Source of the DNA: Diplocloster modestus
Lineage (GTDB): Bacteria; Bacillota; Clostridia; Lachnospirales; Lachnospiraceae
DNA length: 64,000 bases
Direction: 5' to 3'
Assembly: GCF_019042245.1 (NCBI RefSeq)
Contig: NZ_JAHQCX010000028.1
Coordinates: 1 to 64,000 of the forward strand
Notes under the pieces: model-generated
Told to the model about the DNA's origin: nothing
Seen by the model: the letters and a program-made list of their open reading frames with translations, nothing else
Databases searched by the model: none
Shown: positions 54,832-63,067 of the stretch, one piece after another
Numbering within the stretch: position 1 is the first letter of the stretch
How the letters are laid out: every line of letters begins with the position of its first letter
Translations under genes and position numbers: made by a program

Positions 54832-56654
54832 GTATGTGATTCCTCCATGTCTTCCATATGCTCCATCAGGAAACGGTTGCCAATATAGGCGCTTCCTATT
54901 GCTACGTTAAAGTTTCTCTGATCCGGACGAATACTTTTCAACAGCGGCGAGTACATCGTCTCTTCGTCCAGCCGCATGACGTTGTATGCGGGATTATGCG
55001 CATGCAGACCTTCCGACAGCAGCTCGTAGGCCCGGTTGTTCGCGATAATTCCACCGCTTAACAGCCGTGTGGTGACGATCTCCGGAAATATCATTTTATC
55101 CTGGTCGATCAGCACACCCAGGGCCTTACCCATGACACGGAAGGCTTCCTCGACCGCCGGTGTTTTTTCATCCAGCTGAGCTATTAGACGTCTGGTGAGC
55201 TGCCCCCTTCGATCCTTTGGTGCCGTGACTGTCATCATTCTGTCCTGCCCCGGATCATAGGTGATCAACCCCTCTTCGAGCAAGCGGCCGTAAAGCGGGT
55301 CCTGGGCTTCATAGAGCGCAGTAACTGCCATACGAAATAAGCCCAGCTGGGAAATATATTTTTGAATGGTTCCGGGTATTCCTGTATTCATACTGCAGAC
55401 GCTTCGGATGTCAGCCGCCGGATAAGCCGCATAAGCTTCATTTCCCAGGTCGATCACATGCTGATAGCCTTCCAGCGGGATATGCTGGATCGTCCCGGCT
55501 CTGGATATGAACCCGGTACCCATCTCTGTTCCGATGGTGTTGGCGAACATGCCATAAGCTTCTATAAAATTCTCCGCTGAAAATGCCTGTTCGACACTGG
55601 TAATGTAGGATGCCGCATTACCGTCGTTCAGTACTACTACCGGCGCGCCCTTTTTCACATATCCGGCTACCATGAGGTCAATTTCTGAAGTCTTAAAGAA
55701 TTCAATCTCATAATCCGTTTCCGGGTTATTTTTAAGTCCCAATTGTTTGAAAGACTCGCCGCCGGCTATTTTATTATGTACGACAATGTCCGGGAAACCG
55801 ATCACGACAGAGTCAAACCGCTCTTCCGTGCGGATTCCCTCTTCTTCCAGTTTTTCCGTCCATTTTAATAATTGATGATAGGGCATTTGATTTTCAAATG
55901 TTTCCCGTATCCTGTCAAGGGTTCCTTCTTCTTCCAGCAGACCCGTGCAGGCGCTTAAAAAACGCACCATCAGGATCATGGGCGCATTCATCTCTTCCGC
56001 CACTTTATGTCCCGTGGGATACCACTGATATTCTTTCAGCACTATGACTTTTCCGTTCTGAACCACGGCGCCTTTGATCGAATTCCCCCCCACATCCAGG
56101 GAGCAGAAAGTCCTGCCATCCATCTCAGCAGCCGACCGTCGCAATAGATCCTGTTCCTTCCTGCCATCCTCCGGCAAATAAATGAAATACTGCTCCATCT
56201 CACTTAGGTCGGGCCAATCCTCCAGCGCACAGACCTCCATACGGAATTTTTCCAGGCCCAGAAACACATTCATCCGATTTATATAATTCAGATATACTCC
56301 ATAGCCGGTTCTGTCATTTCTTACATTATCTGCCTGAAACCTGCCCAAAACCCGTGCAGCCATATCCGCCAGGTTCTTATCACCCAGGTCAAAATACACT
56401 TTCAACAGCGCCCCGCCGAAGGATACCAGCAGATTGTTGATCATCGCCAGCAGATATTTTTCATAAAGCCCGGCATCTTCCAAAAGTTCTTTCCCTTTTG
56501 GAAACTGAAAGCTCAATTCACGGTACCGGCCCCGCTCATCCACCAGCAGCAGCAAGCGTATTACCTGTCTGTCTTTGTCCGGAAGTTCTGCTATTTTCAG
56601 CTGTAAATCCGATATGTAAATGGGGGCGGCCCCTTTCCGCATTTGATCTTCCAT
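54828..56654 (-). CDS. Two-domain ROK-like sugar kinase with ~180-residue N-terminal extension
   Basis: A 608-residue protein, twice the usual ROK size. Residues 1-180 are a mostly helical domain that I do not recognise. The sugar kinase/HSP70-type ATPase fold begins with SLDVGGNSIKGAVV at about 185-198, followed by VVIGFPDIVVHNK near 285-297, the catalytic-type VVLNDGNAASYITSVEQ near 350-366, and a TEMGTGFIS glycine motif near 390. The ROK zinc motif CxCGxxGC is not seen. It sits between a DeoR regulator and an epimerase, so a sugar kinase is likely, but a regulatory role cannot be excluded. Confidence 0.75.
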   Translation of the reverse strand: MEDQMRKGAAPIYISDLQLKIAELPDKDRQVIRLLLLVDERGRYRELSFQFPKGKELLEDAGLYEKYLLAMINNLLVSFGGALLKVYFDLGDKNLADMAARVLGRFQADNVRNDRTGYGVYLNYINRMNVFLGLEKFRMEVCALEDWPDLSEMEQYFIYLPEDGRKEQDLLRRSAAEMDGRTFCSLDVGGNSIKGAVVQNGKVIVLKEYQWYPTGHKVAEEMNAPMILMVRFLSACTGLLEEEGTLDRIRETFENQMPYHQLLKWTEKLEEEGIRTEERFDSVVIGFPDIVVHNKIAGGESFKQLGLKNNPETDYEIEFFKTSEIDLMVAGYVKKGAPVVVLNDGNAASYITSVEQAFSAENFIEAYGMFANTIGTEMGTGFISRAGTIQHIPLEGYQHVIDLGNEAYAAYPAADIRSVCSMNTGIPGTIQKYISQLGLFRMAVTALYEAQDPLYGRLLEEGLITYDPGQDRMMTVTAPKDRRGQLTRRLIAQLDEKTPAVEEAFRVMGKALGVLIDQDKMIFPEIVTTRLLSGGIIANNRAYELLSEGLHAHNPAYNVMRLDEETMYSPLLKSIRPDQRNFNVAIGSAYIGNRFLMEHMEDMEESHT

Positions 56655-56714
56655 GTGACTTATCCCTTCTTTCCCCTGTGTGTTTCTTTATGGGGGGATT
56701 TGTTATTGAGGTCC

Positions 56715-56757
56715 GGAGCGGGCTGACGTCAGGACCGGCTCCGGGGCAGCCCGCTCC
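56715..56757. repeat. Hairpin between the deoR-like and ROK-like genes
   Basis: GGAGCGGGCTG pairs with CAGCCCGCTCC around a 21-base apex that itself can form CCGG pairs. T-rich sequence follows on the plus strand only, so it is not an obvious terminator for the minus-strand operon. Confidence 0.5.
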
Positions 56758-56805
56758 CGTTTTATTACGCTTTATTAACACCTTCGTTCCTGATTCATCA
56801 GGAAA

Positions 56806-56870
56806 GGGAACGTGGAGTCCGGAGAACGGCCGCTTAGCAAAACCGTCCGTTTTTCGGACTCCACGCTCCC
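56806..56870. repeat. Hairpin downstream of the deoR-like gene
   Basis: GGGAACGTGGAGTCCG pairs with CGGACTCCACGCTCCC (one mismatch) around a 33-base apex with an inner ACGG/CCGT pair. It lies 25 bases past the regulator's stop. The style resembles the long hairpins elsewhere in the window but no LIR-A loop motif is present. Confidence 0.5.
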
Positions 56871-56894
56871 GGTGCCCCTTTCAAAAAGCTCGTC

Positions 56895-57668
56895 CTACAC
56901 AAGAACCAATCTGGTTTTCGCTTCAATACGCTCCCGGTCCGCCTCCGGCATACCCGTGTCCGAGATCACCAGATCAATGGCTTCCCACGGAAGGCCTTCG
57001 ACCAGGGTTCCCCGTGCACACTTCGTGCTGTCAAAGATAGCGATCCGCATATCACTGTTTTTGGCGTAGAGGAGCTTTGCGTCCCTGTCATCAAAGGAGA
57101 CAGCTCCGATTCCGTCCCGGTTGACAATCCCTACCGACCCCAGAACGCATACGGACATGTGAATGGATTTTAGATTCTGCAATGACCAATAGCCGTAAAA
57201 TCCGCGGTCTACCTCGCGCAGCTGGCCCCCTGTACAATACAGCCTCGGATTTCCCGCCTCCGCATAGATATTGGCGGCATCCAGCGAACTGGTAACGACG
57301 ATCTTCGTCGGATCGCTGACCAGAAGTTTCGCCACATGCCATACGGTATTCCCGACGTCCAGCCCCACAAAGACGGAACTGCCTTCCGGCAGATGCTTGA
57401 TCGTCTCTGCCGCTATACGCTCCTTTGCAGATTGGTTGGTGGTGGTCCGCACGTACATCAGATCATCCACGTAGTTAATCAGCAGATTCACCCTGCCGTG
57501 CTTACGCTCTACCATACCCTGATTTTCCATCTCGATCAGATCCTTTCGGATCGTCTCATTCGACACCTGTAGTTCCGCTACCAGATCACTCACCAGCAGC
57601 GTGTGCCGGGAGGATAAAGCCTCCAATATTTTATTCCGCCGTTCACATAATCTCTTATCTTTGGACAT
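56895..57668 (-). CDS. DeoR-family transcriptional regulator
   Basis: Sugar-phosphate-responsive repressor (257 residues). The winged helix lies near the start (RRNKILEALSSRH, then VSNETIRKDLIEMENQGMVE near 38-57), followed by the DeoR sensor domain with VFVGLDVGNT near 97-106 and LVISDTGMPEADRE near 232-245. The ATG at 57668 has GGGAGG 6 bases upstream. Encoded inside the sugar cluster, after the transporter genes and before the catabolic genes; it is the best candidate to bind the TTGGAA-type sites near 61.7-61.9 kb. Confidence 0.92.
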   Translation of the reverse strand: MSKDKRLCERRNKILEALSSRHTLLVSDLVAELQVSNETIRKDLIEMENQGMVERKHGRVNLLINYVDDLMYVRTTTNQSAKERIAAETIKHLPEGSSVFVGLDVGNTVWHVAKLLVSDPTKIVVTSSLDAANIYAEAGNPRLYCTGGQLREVDRGFYGYWSLQNLKSIHMSVCVLGSVGIVNRDGIGAVSFDDRDAKLLYAKNSDMRIAIFDSTKCARGTLVEGLPWEAIDLVISDTGMPEADRERIEAKTRLVLV

Positions 57669-57708
57669 CCTTATCCTCCCGTACAATCATGAAATATAGT
57701 ATAGTATA

Positions 57709-58674
57709 TTATACTACTTTTTTCTTCTTTCTGGAAGCGATAGCGCCCTGGAATATTTCCAAATATGCGGCTATTATGATAACCAAACCGGTTGCCACGT
57801 ACTGATAATAGGTATTGACGTTGAGTACGATCAGACCAACCTTCAGACCAGAGAAGAGAATGGCTCCAAGAACCGTGCCCAGCGCGTTGCCTCGTCCGCC
57901 CGCCATACTGGTTCCGCCGATCGCGGCGGCGGCGATGGCGTTCAGCTCCCAGCCGTTGCCTGTGGTAGGGTCTCCGGTTCCCAGCTTAGCTACCTGGATC
58001 AGGCCGGCTAATGCGGTTCCCAGCATTCCAATCGCATAAGCCATGGTCTGTGTCAGCTCCACACGCACGCCGGAAAGCCTGGCCGCTTCCATATTTCCGC
58101 CAATCGCATAGATGTATGTACCAAGACGGGTCTTGCGCAGTAAAATATAGATAAGGACTGCAAATGCGATAAATACCAGAACGGAAATTCGGATACCGCC
58201 CACAATTTTGATGTTCAGGATGTTCCGAAACGAATCGGGTACACCCAGTACCGGATAGCCTTCTGTTATAATATAGGCAGCGCCTCTGTAGACAGACATG
58301 GTACCCATGGTGGCTATAAACGGCTGGAGTTTCATCTTGGACACCAGCAGACCATTGAGCAGGCCGAATGCAAATCCTGCAAACAAGCCTACGATCAGAC
58401 ACAGTACCGGGTTTAACCCTTTTACCGCCATATTGGCAACAATACAGCCGGACAGTGCCAGGACGGAGCCTACAGACAGATCGATTCCTCCTGTGATAAT
58501 AACCATTGTCATTCCGATGCCCATCAGGCCGTAGATCGTGGCCTGATCCAGGATATCCACGATATTACTGGAAGAGATATAGATTGGATTCAGAATACCG
58601 AAAATGATGAACATGATGGCAATTGCCGCGATGACGCTCAATTCCCGGTAATTATTCTTTATGATCTTTTTCAT
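57709..58674 (-). CDS. Ribose-type ABC transporter permease (RbsC family)
   Basis: Membrane subunit of a CUT2-class sugar importer, working as a homodimer. The 321-residue protein has about eight to ten membrane segments, the signature GGIDLSVGSVLALSG near 63-77 and GGNMEAARLSGV near 192-203 (the contact to the ATPase). Which pentose or hexose is carried cannot be told from the permease. It lies 90 bases after rbsA-like, with a repeated motif in between. Confidence 0.93.
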   Translation of the reverse strand: MKKIIKNNYRELSVIAAIAIMFIIFGILNPIYISSSNIVDILDQATIYGLMGIGMTMVIITGGIDLSVGSVLALSGCIVANMAVKGLNPVLCLIVGLFAGFAFGLLNGLLVSKMKLQPFIATMGTMSVYRGAAYIITEGYPVLGVPDSFRNILNIKIVGGIRISVLVFIAFAVLIYILLRKTRLGTYIYAIGGNMEAARLSGVRVELTQTMAYAIGMLGTALAGLIQVAKLGTGDPTTGNGWELNAIAAAAIGGTSMAGGRGNALGTVLGAILFSGLKVGLIVLNVNTYYQYVATGLVIIIAAYLEIFQGAIASRKKKKVV

Positions 58675-58701
58675 GGTTTCCTCCTTTTAGTGCGTTTTTC
58701 A

Positions 58702-58761
58702 GCACATGTAGGTATGGGTGAATATTTTCCCCGCACATATAGACATGGGTGAATACCTTTT
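58702..58761. repeat. Two direct repeats between the ATPase and permease genes
   Basis: GCACATGTAGGTATGGGTGAAT and GCACATATAGACATGGGTGAAT-type copies (each beginning GCACAT, ending GGGTGAATA) repeat with a 31-base period. A similar GCACATATAGGTAGATGTGAA stands at about 20300, behind rnjA. Confidence 0.6.
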
Positions 58762-58764
58762 TGT

Positions 58765-60267
58765 TCAACCTTGACTACCTCCCACTGCATATGTGATGAT
58801 ACGCTCTTCCTCAAGTTCAGAGCGGTCTAACTCGCCGACCAGCTTTCCTTCTCTCATGACCAGAACCCGGTCACTCATACCGATGACTTCCGTCATTTCG
58901 GACGATACCATGATAATGGATTTTCCCGCTGCTACGATCTCCTCCATCAGTTTGTAGATCTCCGCTTTGGCTCCGATATCAATCCCTTTTGTAGGCTCAT
59001 CCATAATCAGGACATCCACATCTGTGGACAGCCATTTCGCCAGAATGACCTTCTGGGCATTGCCGCCGGACAGACTGACGGTCAGGAACTCCGGATCATT
59101 GGGGGTCAGTCCCACCGTTTCGCCTACTTTCACAGAATTTTTCTGTTTTAATGTTTCCTTTACAAATATTCCCCTGACATATTTGGTAAGGCTGGCTAAG
59201 GCGATGTTATCGGCATTGTTAAAGTTCTTCACAAACCCTTCTTCTTTCCGGTTCTCGGACACCAGCCCGATTCCCCTCTTAACCACAGTATTGGGAGTCC
59301 GGTTATGCGGCAGCGCTTTTCCGTTAAAGATGACGGTTCCCCCGGTCGTCTTATCAGCCCCGAAAATCGCCCGCATAACCTCTGTACGCATGGCGCCCAC
59401 CAGTCCGAAAAATCCCAGGATCTCCCCTTTCTTAAGTTCGAAGCTGATATCATCGAACCCTGCGGGACCGCTTAAATGCTCTACCTTTAATACTGTTTTG
59501 TTCTTATCTACACAGGACGGCTTCAGCCTCTGGGCGAACATGGATACGTCACGTCCCACCATGTTCTGTACCAGATCCTCCTCCGTCGTTTCTTTCATAT
59601 CCAGTGTTGTCACATATTTTCCATCCCGCAGAATACTGGCACGGTCACAGATCTCAAAGATTTCATCCATTTTATGGCTGATATAAAGGATCGTAATTCC
59701 CTGTGCTTTCAGATCCCGTATGATTTTAAACAGTGTCTTGACCTCTGAATTACTTAGGGAGGACGTAGGTTCGTCAAATGATATGACTTTGGCATTCATA
59801 TACAGCGCTTTTGCAATCTGTATCATCTGTTTTTTACCGGTGGACAGTGCACCTACCCTGTCATCTGCGTTAAATGCACAGCCTAACCGGTCTAAGAGCT
59901 CCTGCGTCTCTTTTTCCATCTTTTTTCTGTTTAGCAAGGGTCCCTTTGTCGGTTCCCCGCCCAGCATCATATTCTGGGCAACTGTTAATTCAGGTATAAT
60001 ATTGATTTCCTGATGCACTTTCGCAATTCCGTAATTGATCGCTTCCAGCGCGTTACGAAACTTTACTTCTTCCCCTTCTATAAAAACCTTACCTTGTGTG
60101 GCCGGGAACATTCCATGCAGAATGTTCAGCAACGTGGATTTTCCCGCTCCGTTTTCACCAAGCAGCGCATGCACCTCTCCCTGCTTTACAGAAAAAGAGA
60201 CATCGTCTAAAGCTTTCTGGCCCGGGAAAATTTTGGTTATGTGCTGGAACTCTATATATTTATCCAT
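58765..60267 (-). CDS. Ribose-type ABC transporter ATPase (RbsA family, double domain)
   Basis: Two fused ATPase domains (500 residues). The N-terminal half has Walker A LLGENGAGKST near 35-45 and VISFDEPTSSLS near 158-169. In the C-terminal half Walker A is degenerate (FFGLVGAMRTEV), as is usual in this family, while LSGGNAQKV and VLIMDEPTKGID near 403-430 are kept. Part of the rbsB-rbsA-rbsC-like import unit. Confidence 0.95.
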   Translation of the reverse strand: MDKYIEFQHITKIFPGQKALDDVSFSVKQGEVHALLGENGAGKSTLLNILHGMFPATQGKVFIEGEEVKFRNALEAINYGIAKVHQEINIIPELTVAQNMMLGGEPTKGPLLNRKKMEKETQELLDRLGCAFNADDRVGALSTGKKQMIQIAKALYMNAKVISFDEPTSSLSNSEVKTLFKIIRDLKAQGITILYISHKMDEIFEICDRASILRDGKYVTTLDMKETTEEDLVQNMVGRDVSMFAQRLKPSCVDKNKTVLKVEHLSGPAGFDDISFELKKGEILGFFGLVGAMRTEVMRAIFGADKTTGGTVIFNGKALPHNRTPNTVVKRGIGLVSENRKEEGFVKNFNNADNIALASLTKYVRGIFVKETLKQKNSVKVGETVGLTPNDPEFLTVSLSGGNAQKVILAKWLSTDVDVLIMDEPTKGIDIGAKAEIYKLMEEIVAAGKSIIMVSSEMTEVIGMSDRVLVMREGKLVGELDRSELEEERIITYAVGGSQG

Positions 60268-60352
60268 GGTCGCCGCCTTTCCCTTCTCTCTATATAGGAA
60301 TAAGAATTCCGCAGGTGAAACTCTTATTTATTCAACAGTAGTTCTTTCCTAT

Positions 60353-60405
60353 TGAATAAAATATGGGCTGCCACACTTTCCTTTTCCTGCCGTGCGACAG
60401 CCCAT
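60353..60405 (-). terminator. Attenuating terminator between the binding-protein and ATPase genes
   Basis: On the minus strand ATGGGCTGTCGCAC pairs with GTGGCAGCCCAT (one mismatch) and is followed by ATTTTATT. Partial termination here would give more binding protein than ATPase, common in such operons. Confidence 0.75.
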
Positions 60406-60467
60406 TATGCCTCAGCGGGCATATGTCATGGGATACTCAATGTACCGCCTGGCTTTCAGCTACCCGA

Positions 60468-61628
60468 TTATTCAACGGTAAAGCCCTTCCATCCAAGGAT
60501 TTCTTCGTTTGAAAGGTTGCAGTTATCCGCATCAACAACAGCGTGAGGAGAATAGATCTTCTCGGGTACATCCTGTCCGGATAATTTCCGTACCAACATC
60601 TCAGCTGCTACCTGAGACTGATAGAACGGGAAATCATTGATGGTTGCGCTTAATTCTCCGGCTTTTACGGAATCCAATGCCTCGCTGGTTCCATCGGTGC
60701 CGACTACCAGACACTTGCCCAGTAAATCCGCTTCTTTTACAGATTCCAATACGCCCATAGCCATGGTGTCATTGTTTGCGTAGATCGCCTTCAGATCCGG
60801 ATACTGTTTCAGGATGGTAGCGGATACATCTTTCGCTTTTGTACGATCCCAGTCTGCATTCTGTGTAGCCACAACTTCAATGTCGGGATAGTTTGCTTTT
60901 ATGTAATCCACGAAGCAATCGGTACGAAGGCGGGCTGCTTCCGCTGTGGGAAGGCCCTGGACAACTGCGATCTGGCCTTTGCCGCCGATCTTAGTGGCGA
61001 TCCACTCTGCTGCCAGTTCTGCTGTATCCTTATGGTCTGCGCCTACGATCGGAAGATCCACATTGGCATCTTTATCATTTACACAGATCAGCGGGATCCC
61101 GACTTCTACAGCTTCCTCGATGGCTGCCGTCAGGTTGGTGTCCGCGATCGGAGCAACCATGATCCCATCGTATTTCTTGTTGATCATGTCTTTCATAACA
61201 GCTTCCTGGCCCTGTACGTCAGACTCGCCGTTTGCCGCCGCTACGGTAATGGTAATATCAAGTCCGGCTTCTTTAAGAGCTTTGCCGGCAGCCTCGGCTC
61301 CTTCTTTTTCCATTCTCCAGAACTCATTCTCCAGTGCTTTTGCGGTAAATCCGATCTGGAAAGTTTTGTCGGTTTTGGGAATCGGCCCCAGACCATCCTT
61401 AATGTCATTATACTTTACAAATTCTCCGCTTGCCGCTGCAGGTGCTTTAGATTCAGCCGGTGCCTCGGTGGCCTCCGGTTTGTCTGTAGCCGCAGGCGCT
61501 TCGCTTGCCGCCGGTGCCTGTGTTGCCGCCGGTGCCTCAGCCGGCTCCTCCGTTTTGCTGCCGCAGCCGGCAACCATGGTCACTGCCATTGCGCATACAA
61601 GTAAGACTGAAACTAGTTTTCTTTTCAT
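60468..61628 (-). CDS. Sugar-binding lipoprotein (RbsB/periplasmic-binding type I)
   Basis: Extracellular receptor of the importer, 386 residues. The lipobox VTMVAGC puts the lipid anchor near residue 22, followed by a long Ala/Pro/Glu linker (about 25-72, with APAATQAPAASEAPAATDKP). The binding domain reads FQIGFTAKALENEFWRMEKE near 94-113, with VAPIADTNLTAAIEEAVEVG and VGADHKDTAELAAEWI typical of ribose/allose/galactose receptors. First gene of the minus-strand sugar cluster. Confidence 0.93.
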   Translation of the reverse strand: MKRKLVSVLLVCAMAVTMVAGCGSKTEEPAEAPAATQAPAASEAPAATDKPEATEAPAESKAPAAASGEFVKYNDIKDGLGPIPKTDKTFQIGFTAKALENEFWRMEKEGAEAAGKALKEAGLDITITVAAANGESDVQGQEAVMKDMINKKYDGIMVAPIADTNLTAAIEEAVEVGIPLICVNDKDANVDLPIVGADHKDTAELAAEWIATKIGGKGQIAVVQGLPTAEAARLRTDCFVDYIKANYPDIEVVATQNADWDRTKAKDVSATILKQYPDLKAIYANNDTMAMGVLESVKEADLLGKCLVVGTDGTSEALDSVKAGELSATINDFPFYQSQVAAEMLVRKLSGQDVPEKIYSPHAVVDADNCNLSNEEILGWKGFTVE

Positions 61629-61681
61629 TTCCGTTCCTCCCTGGGACTCTTTTATAGTTGTTTACCCTGATTTTCATGCAT

Positions 61682-61763
61682 CCAAATTCCAATTTTTAGC
61701 AATTTTCATTGGATTTCCAATTTTTTCTATTTTAATATTGGAATTTAAGATTGCATTTCCAAT
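61682..61763. promoter_or_regulatory. Cluster of TTGGAA/TTCCAA sites in the binding-protein leader
   Basis: Four sites: CCAAATTCCAA (61682-61692), TTGGATTTCCAA (61709-61720), TTGGAATTT (61738-61746) and ATTTCCAAT (61755-61763). They lie downstream of the minus-strand promoter. Together with the perfect TTGGAATTCCAA on the other side they look like operators of one regulator. Confidence 0.55.
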
Positions 61764-61773
61764 CGATATGGTT

Positions 61774-61802
61774 ATATTACCACCAGGATTATCATTTGTC
61801 AA
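61774..61802 (-). promoter_or_regulatory. Promoter of the sugar-import operon
   Basis: On the minus strand consensus TTGACA (61797-61802), 17 bases, TAATAT (61774-61779), about 146 bases ahead of the binding-protein start. Confidence 0.75.
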
Positions 61803-61873
61803 GCAATTCATTTGTTAATTTGTACATCCAACTTTGCTTAATAGTTATCTGTATTGTGCATTTTCCAAAACAT

Positions 61874-61902
61874 TTGCTTTTATGCCTCATTTATTATATA
61901 AT
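61874..61902 (+). promoter_or_regulatory. Promoter of the ribokinase-like gene
   Basis: TTGCTT (61874-61879), 17 bases, TATAAT (61897-61902), 86 bases ahead of the start codon and divergent from the import operon. The 359-base gap 61629-61987 contains both promoters and all five operator-like sites. Confidence 0.7.
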
Positions 61903-61920
61903 ACCTTTGACATTACGGAA

Positions 61921-61932
61921 TTGGAATTCCAA
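61921..61932. promoter_or_regulatory. Perfect palindrome TTGGAATTCCAA
   Basis: A 12-base perfect palindrome about 18 bases past the plus-strand -10 box, where a bound repressor would block transcription of the kinase gene. Confidence 0.65.
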
Positions 61933-61987
61933 CTTTTAACTCATTTATATGGAATTCAACAAAATTCACGAGAAGGGAAAGAATAAG

Positions 61988-62929
61988 ATGAAAAAGAATG
62001 TTGTAATTTTGGGAAGTATCAACTGTGATATCGTAGCTTCCGCAGATAAGCTTCCAGCCAAAGGCGAAACAGTGAGCGGCAGTTCGGTAGATATGTTCAA
62101 TGGCGGAAAGGGCGCGAACCAATCCGTTCAGAGTTCGTTACTTGGCATGCCCACCAGTCTCATCGGTCAAATAGGTAATGACATGCAGGGCAAAACTGTT
62201 TTCCAGGGCCTCCTGGATAAAGGCATCGACTGCCGCTACATTCATCATTCGGACCACCACCGCACAGGCTGCGCCTCCATATACCTGGACCCCGCCGGTG
62301 ACAATATGCTGGTCTATGCGCCCGGCGCGAATCACCACATCACACCAAAAATGATCGATGACGCCAGTGAAGCCATCGGTTCCGCCGGAGTCTTTTTGAC
62401 CCAGACCGAGCTAAATCTGGATGCCGTCCAATACGGCCTGAAGGCCGCGCATGACCTCGGAGCGGTAACGATTTTAAATCCTGCTCCCGCTATCCCCCTG
62501 CCCGACGAGATCTATCCTCTTATCGACTTTATCACCCCCAACGAAACCGAAAGTGAAGTATACACCGGAATCCTGCGCAAAGACATGTCCATTGAATACT
62601 GGAAAGAGCAGACCGCTCGCTGGTTCATCGACCGTGGTGTCCGCAACCTGTGCATAACCATGGGTGAAAAAGGTGCCTTCTATTCCAACGGCACCGTCTC
62701 CATCAGTGTAGACGCCTTTCCAATCAAAGCCGTCGACACCACCGCCGCCGGTGATTCCTTCCATGGCGGCCTGGCCTACGGCCTAATCAACAATTACCCC
62801 ATAGAGACCTGCCTGAAAATCGGCAGCGCCTGCGGCGCCCTCACCGCTATGGGTTTGGGAGCCCAAAATTCCATACAGCCTCTGGAACGTGTTCTAAGTT
62901 TCCTGGCCGAACACGGTATCCGGCTGTAA
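61988..62929 (+). CDS. Ribokinase-family (PfkB) sugar kinase
   Basis: Phosphorylates a sugar at the expense of ATP, most like RbsK/DeoK. The 313-residue protein starts MKKNVVILGSINCDIV, has the first PfkB signature NGGKGANQSVQSSLLG near 39-54 and the second, DTTAAGDSFHGGLAYG, near 247-262 with the catalytic Asp in GD. I placed the start at 61988, where GAAGGG lies upstream and the family N-terminus begins; the in-frame ATG 39 bases before lacks a site. Divergent from the importer and likely co-regulated with it. Confidence 0.92.
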   Translation: MKKNVVILGSINCDIVASADKLPAKGETVSGSSVDMFNGGKGANQSVQSSLLGMPTSLIGQIGNDMQGKTVFQGLLDKGIDCRYIHHSDHHRTGCASIYLDPAGDNMLVYAPGANHHITPKMIDDASEAIGSAGVFLTQTELNLDAVQYGLKAAHDLGAVTILNPAPAIPLPDEIYPLIDFITPNETESEVYTGILRKDMSIEYWKEQTARWFIDRGVRNLCITMGEKGAFYSNGTVSISVDAFPIKAVDTTAAGDSFHGGLAYGLINNYPIETCLKIGSACGALTAMGLGAQNSIQPLERVLSFLAEHGIRL

Positions 62930-63067
62930 ATCCCACCAGCATATCACCTTTCCGCAGAAATAATTGCTCAAAAACGCAAGCAGCAAATCTGCAGAAACAA
63001 ATATCCGAGATCCCGCACCCCTGCCCTGTCCATACATACGGGATCCTTTCCAGAAAGGAACGTACAC

